NCBI GenBank assembly: GCA_009779455.1 | Contig: WREG01000143.1 | Location: forward strand, 1 to 5,558 | Origin: Oscillospiraceae bacterium | GTDB taxonomy: Bacteria; Bacillota; Clostridia; Oscillospirales; Acutalibacteraceae | Length of the DNA: 5,558 nucleotides | Direction: 5' to 3' | Part shown: positions 5,256 through 5,558 of the stretch, one piece after another | Layout: each line of letters opens with the position of its first letter | Position numbering within the stretch: the first letter of the stretch is position 1 | The notes under the pieces: generated by a model | Seen by the model: the letters and a program-made list of their open reading frames with translations, nothing else | The model's database searches: none | What the model was told of the DNA's origin: nothing | Program-made: the position numbers and the translations under genes

Positions 5256-5558
5256 GTGCCGATTTTATTCGTTGGCATCCCTCTGTTCGCAGTAGTGGTG
5301 TTGAATATTTTATCGTGGAAAAGCCGGGTGTCCGCGCTGTGGGCGGTTTTGGCCGTTTCGCTTGTCCAGCTTGGGCTGGCCGGGGTTGACATATACAGCT
5401 GCCTTACGGGCGGCGGGCCGGTCGAATCCTCGTTTTTCGGCAATTTTACAATAGATTTGTTCAGCGCGTCCGTGCTGGCGATAATCGGGCTTATATGCAC
5501 GGTTGCCTTTATCGTGGCGCACAAAACCGTTGACTCCTGCAGGTTCAGCTTCGGCAAC
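5256..5558 (+). CDS. Third antiporter-like membrane subunit, N-terminal part (runs off right edge)
   Basis: 101 codons read from GTG to the window edge with no stop. The product is hydrophobic, with probable membrane helices near residues 2-18, 28-46 and 70-90. Residues 65-76 (FTIDLFSASVLA) resemble the segment that precedes TM3 in NuoN/NuoM/MrpD-type subunits (the 'iDglSalfl' pattern). Only this N-terminal portion is visible, so none of the conserved TM5, TM7 or TM12 charged residues can be checked. The antiporter-like call rests on this pattern plus its place 15 nt after another such gene. The same operon arrangement (three antiporter-like subunits in a row) is seen in Hyf-type and some Ech-type clusters. 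Confidence 0.8.
   Translation, partial: MPILFVGIPLFAVVVLNILSWKSRVSALWAVLAVSLVQLGLAGVDIYSCLTGGGPVESSFFGNFTIDLFSASVLAIIGLICTVAFIVAHKTVDSCRFSFGN

Noticed and set aside
5159..5557. Minus-strand ORF of 132 aa at the right edge
   Set aside because: Antisense to the end of the 607-aa subunit and the start of the third subunit, both supported by ribosome-binding sites and hydrophobic patterning.

Overview
The window looks like chromosomal DNA from a strictly anaerobic Gram-positive bacterium, most likely an uncultured member of the Clostridia. This is an inference from three things: GC-richer genes separated by very AT-rich spacers, sigma-A-type promoters, and ATG/TTG/GTG starts behind purine-rich Shine-Dalgarno sites. 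No marker gene fixes the taxon. The theme is [NiFe]-hydrogenase biology: maturation genes on the minus strand, and membrane subunits of a complex-I-like (group 4, Ech/Hyf-type) respiratory enzyme on the plus strand.

Left part (1-1564, minus strand), read right to left: hypA, hypB and the first 179 codons of hypF, which runs off the left edge. HypA and HypB deliver nickel. HypF starts synthesis of the cyanide ligands of the active-site iron. The genes are tightly packed: a 27-nt gap between hypA and the preferred hypB start, and an ATGA overlap between hypB and hypF. hypF lies in a frame open to the window edge.

Middle (1565-1777): a divergent, AT-rich control region. It holds a near-consensus promoter for hypA, whose predicted +1 falls on the A of the hypA ATG (a leaderless mRNA candidate). 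It also holds an exact consensus promoter (TTGACA-N17-TATAAT) for the membrane operon, a perfect 10-bp dyad, and a pair of 9-bp direct repeats 20 bp apart.

Right part (1778-5558, plus strand): three consecutive antiporter-like membrane subunits of the NuoL/NuoM/NuoN (MrpA/MrpD) superfamily. They are 476 aa, 607 aa (with a NuoL-like C-terminal lateral-helix extension) and a third cut by the right edge. The key proton-path glutamate and lysines are present in the two complete ones. The hydrogenase catalytic subunits are not in the window, so the identity of the complex rests on subunit type plus the divergent hyp genes.

The least ordinary structure is between the first two membrane genes. At 3195-3399 a 205-bp AT-rich segment is bounded by 33-bp inverted repeats (30 of 33 positions pair), built largely of a degenerate 7-bp unit. 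It resembles a miniature inverted-repeat element that entered the operon at the very end of the first gene and now supplies its stop codon. If transcribed, it would place a long stem-loop between two subunits of one complex.
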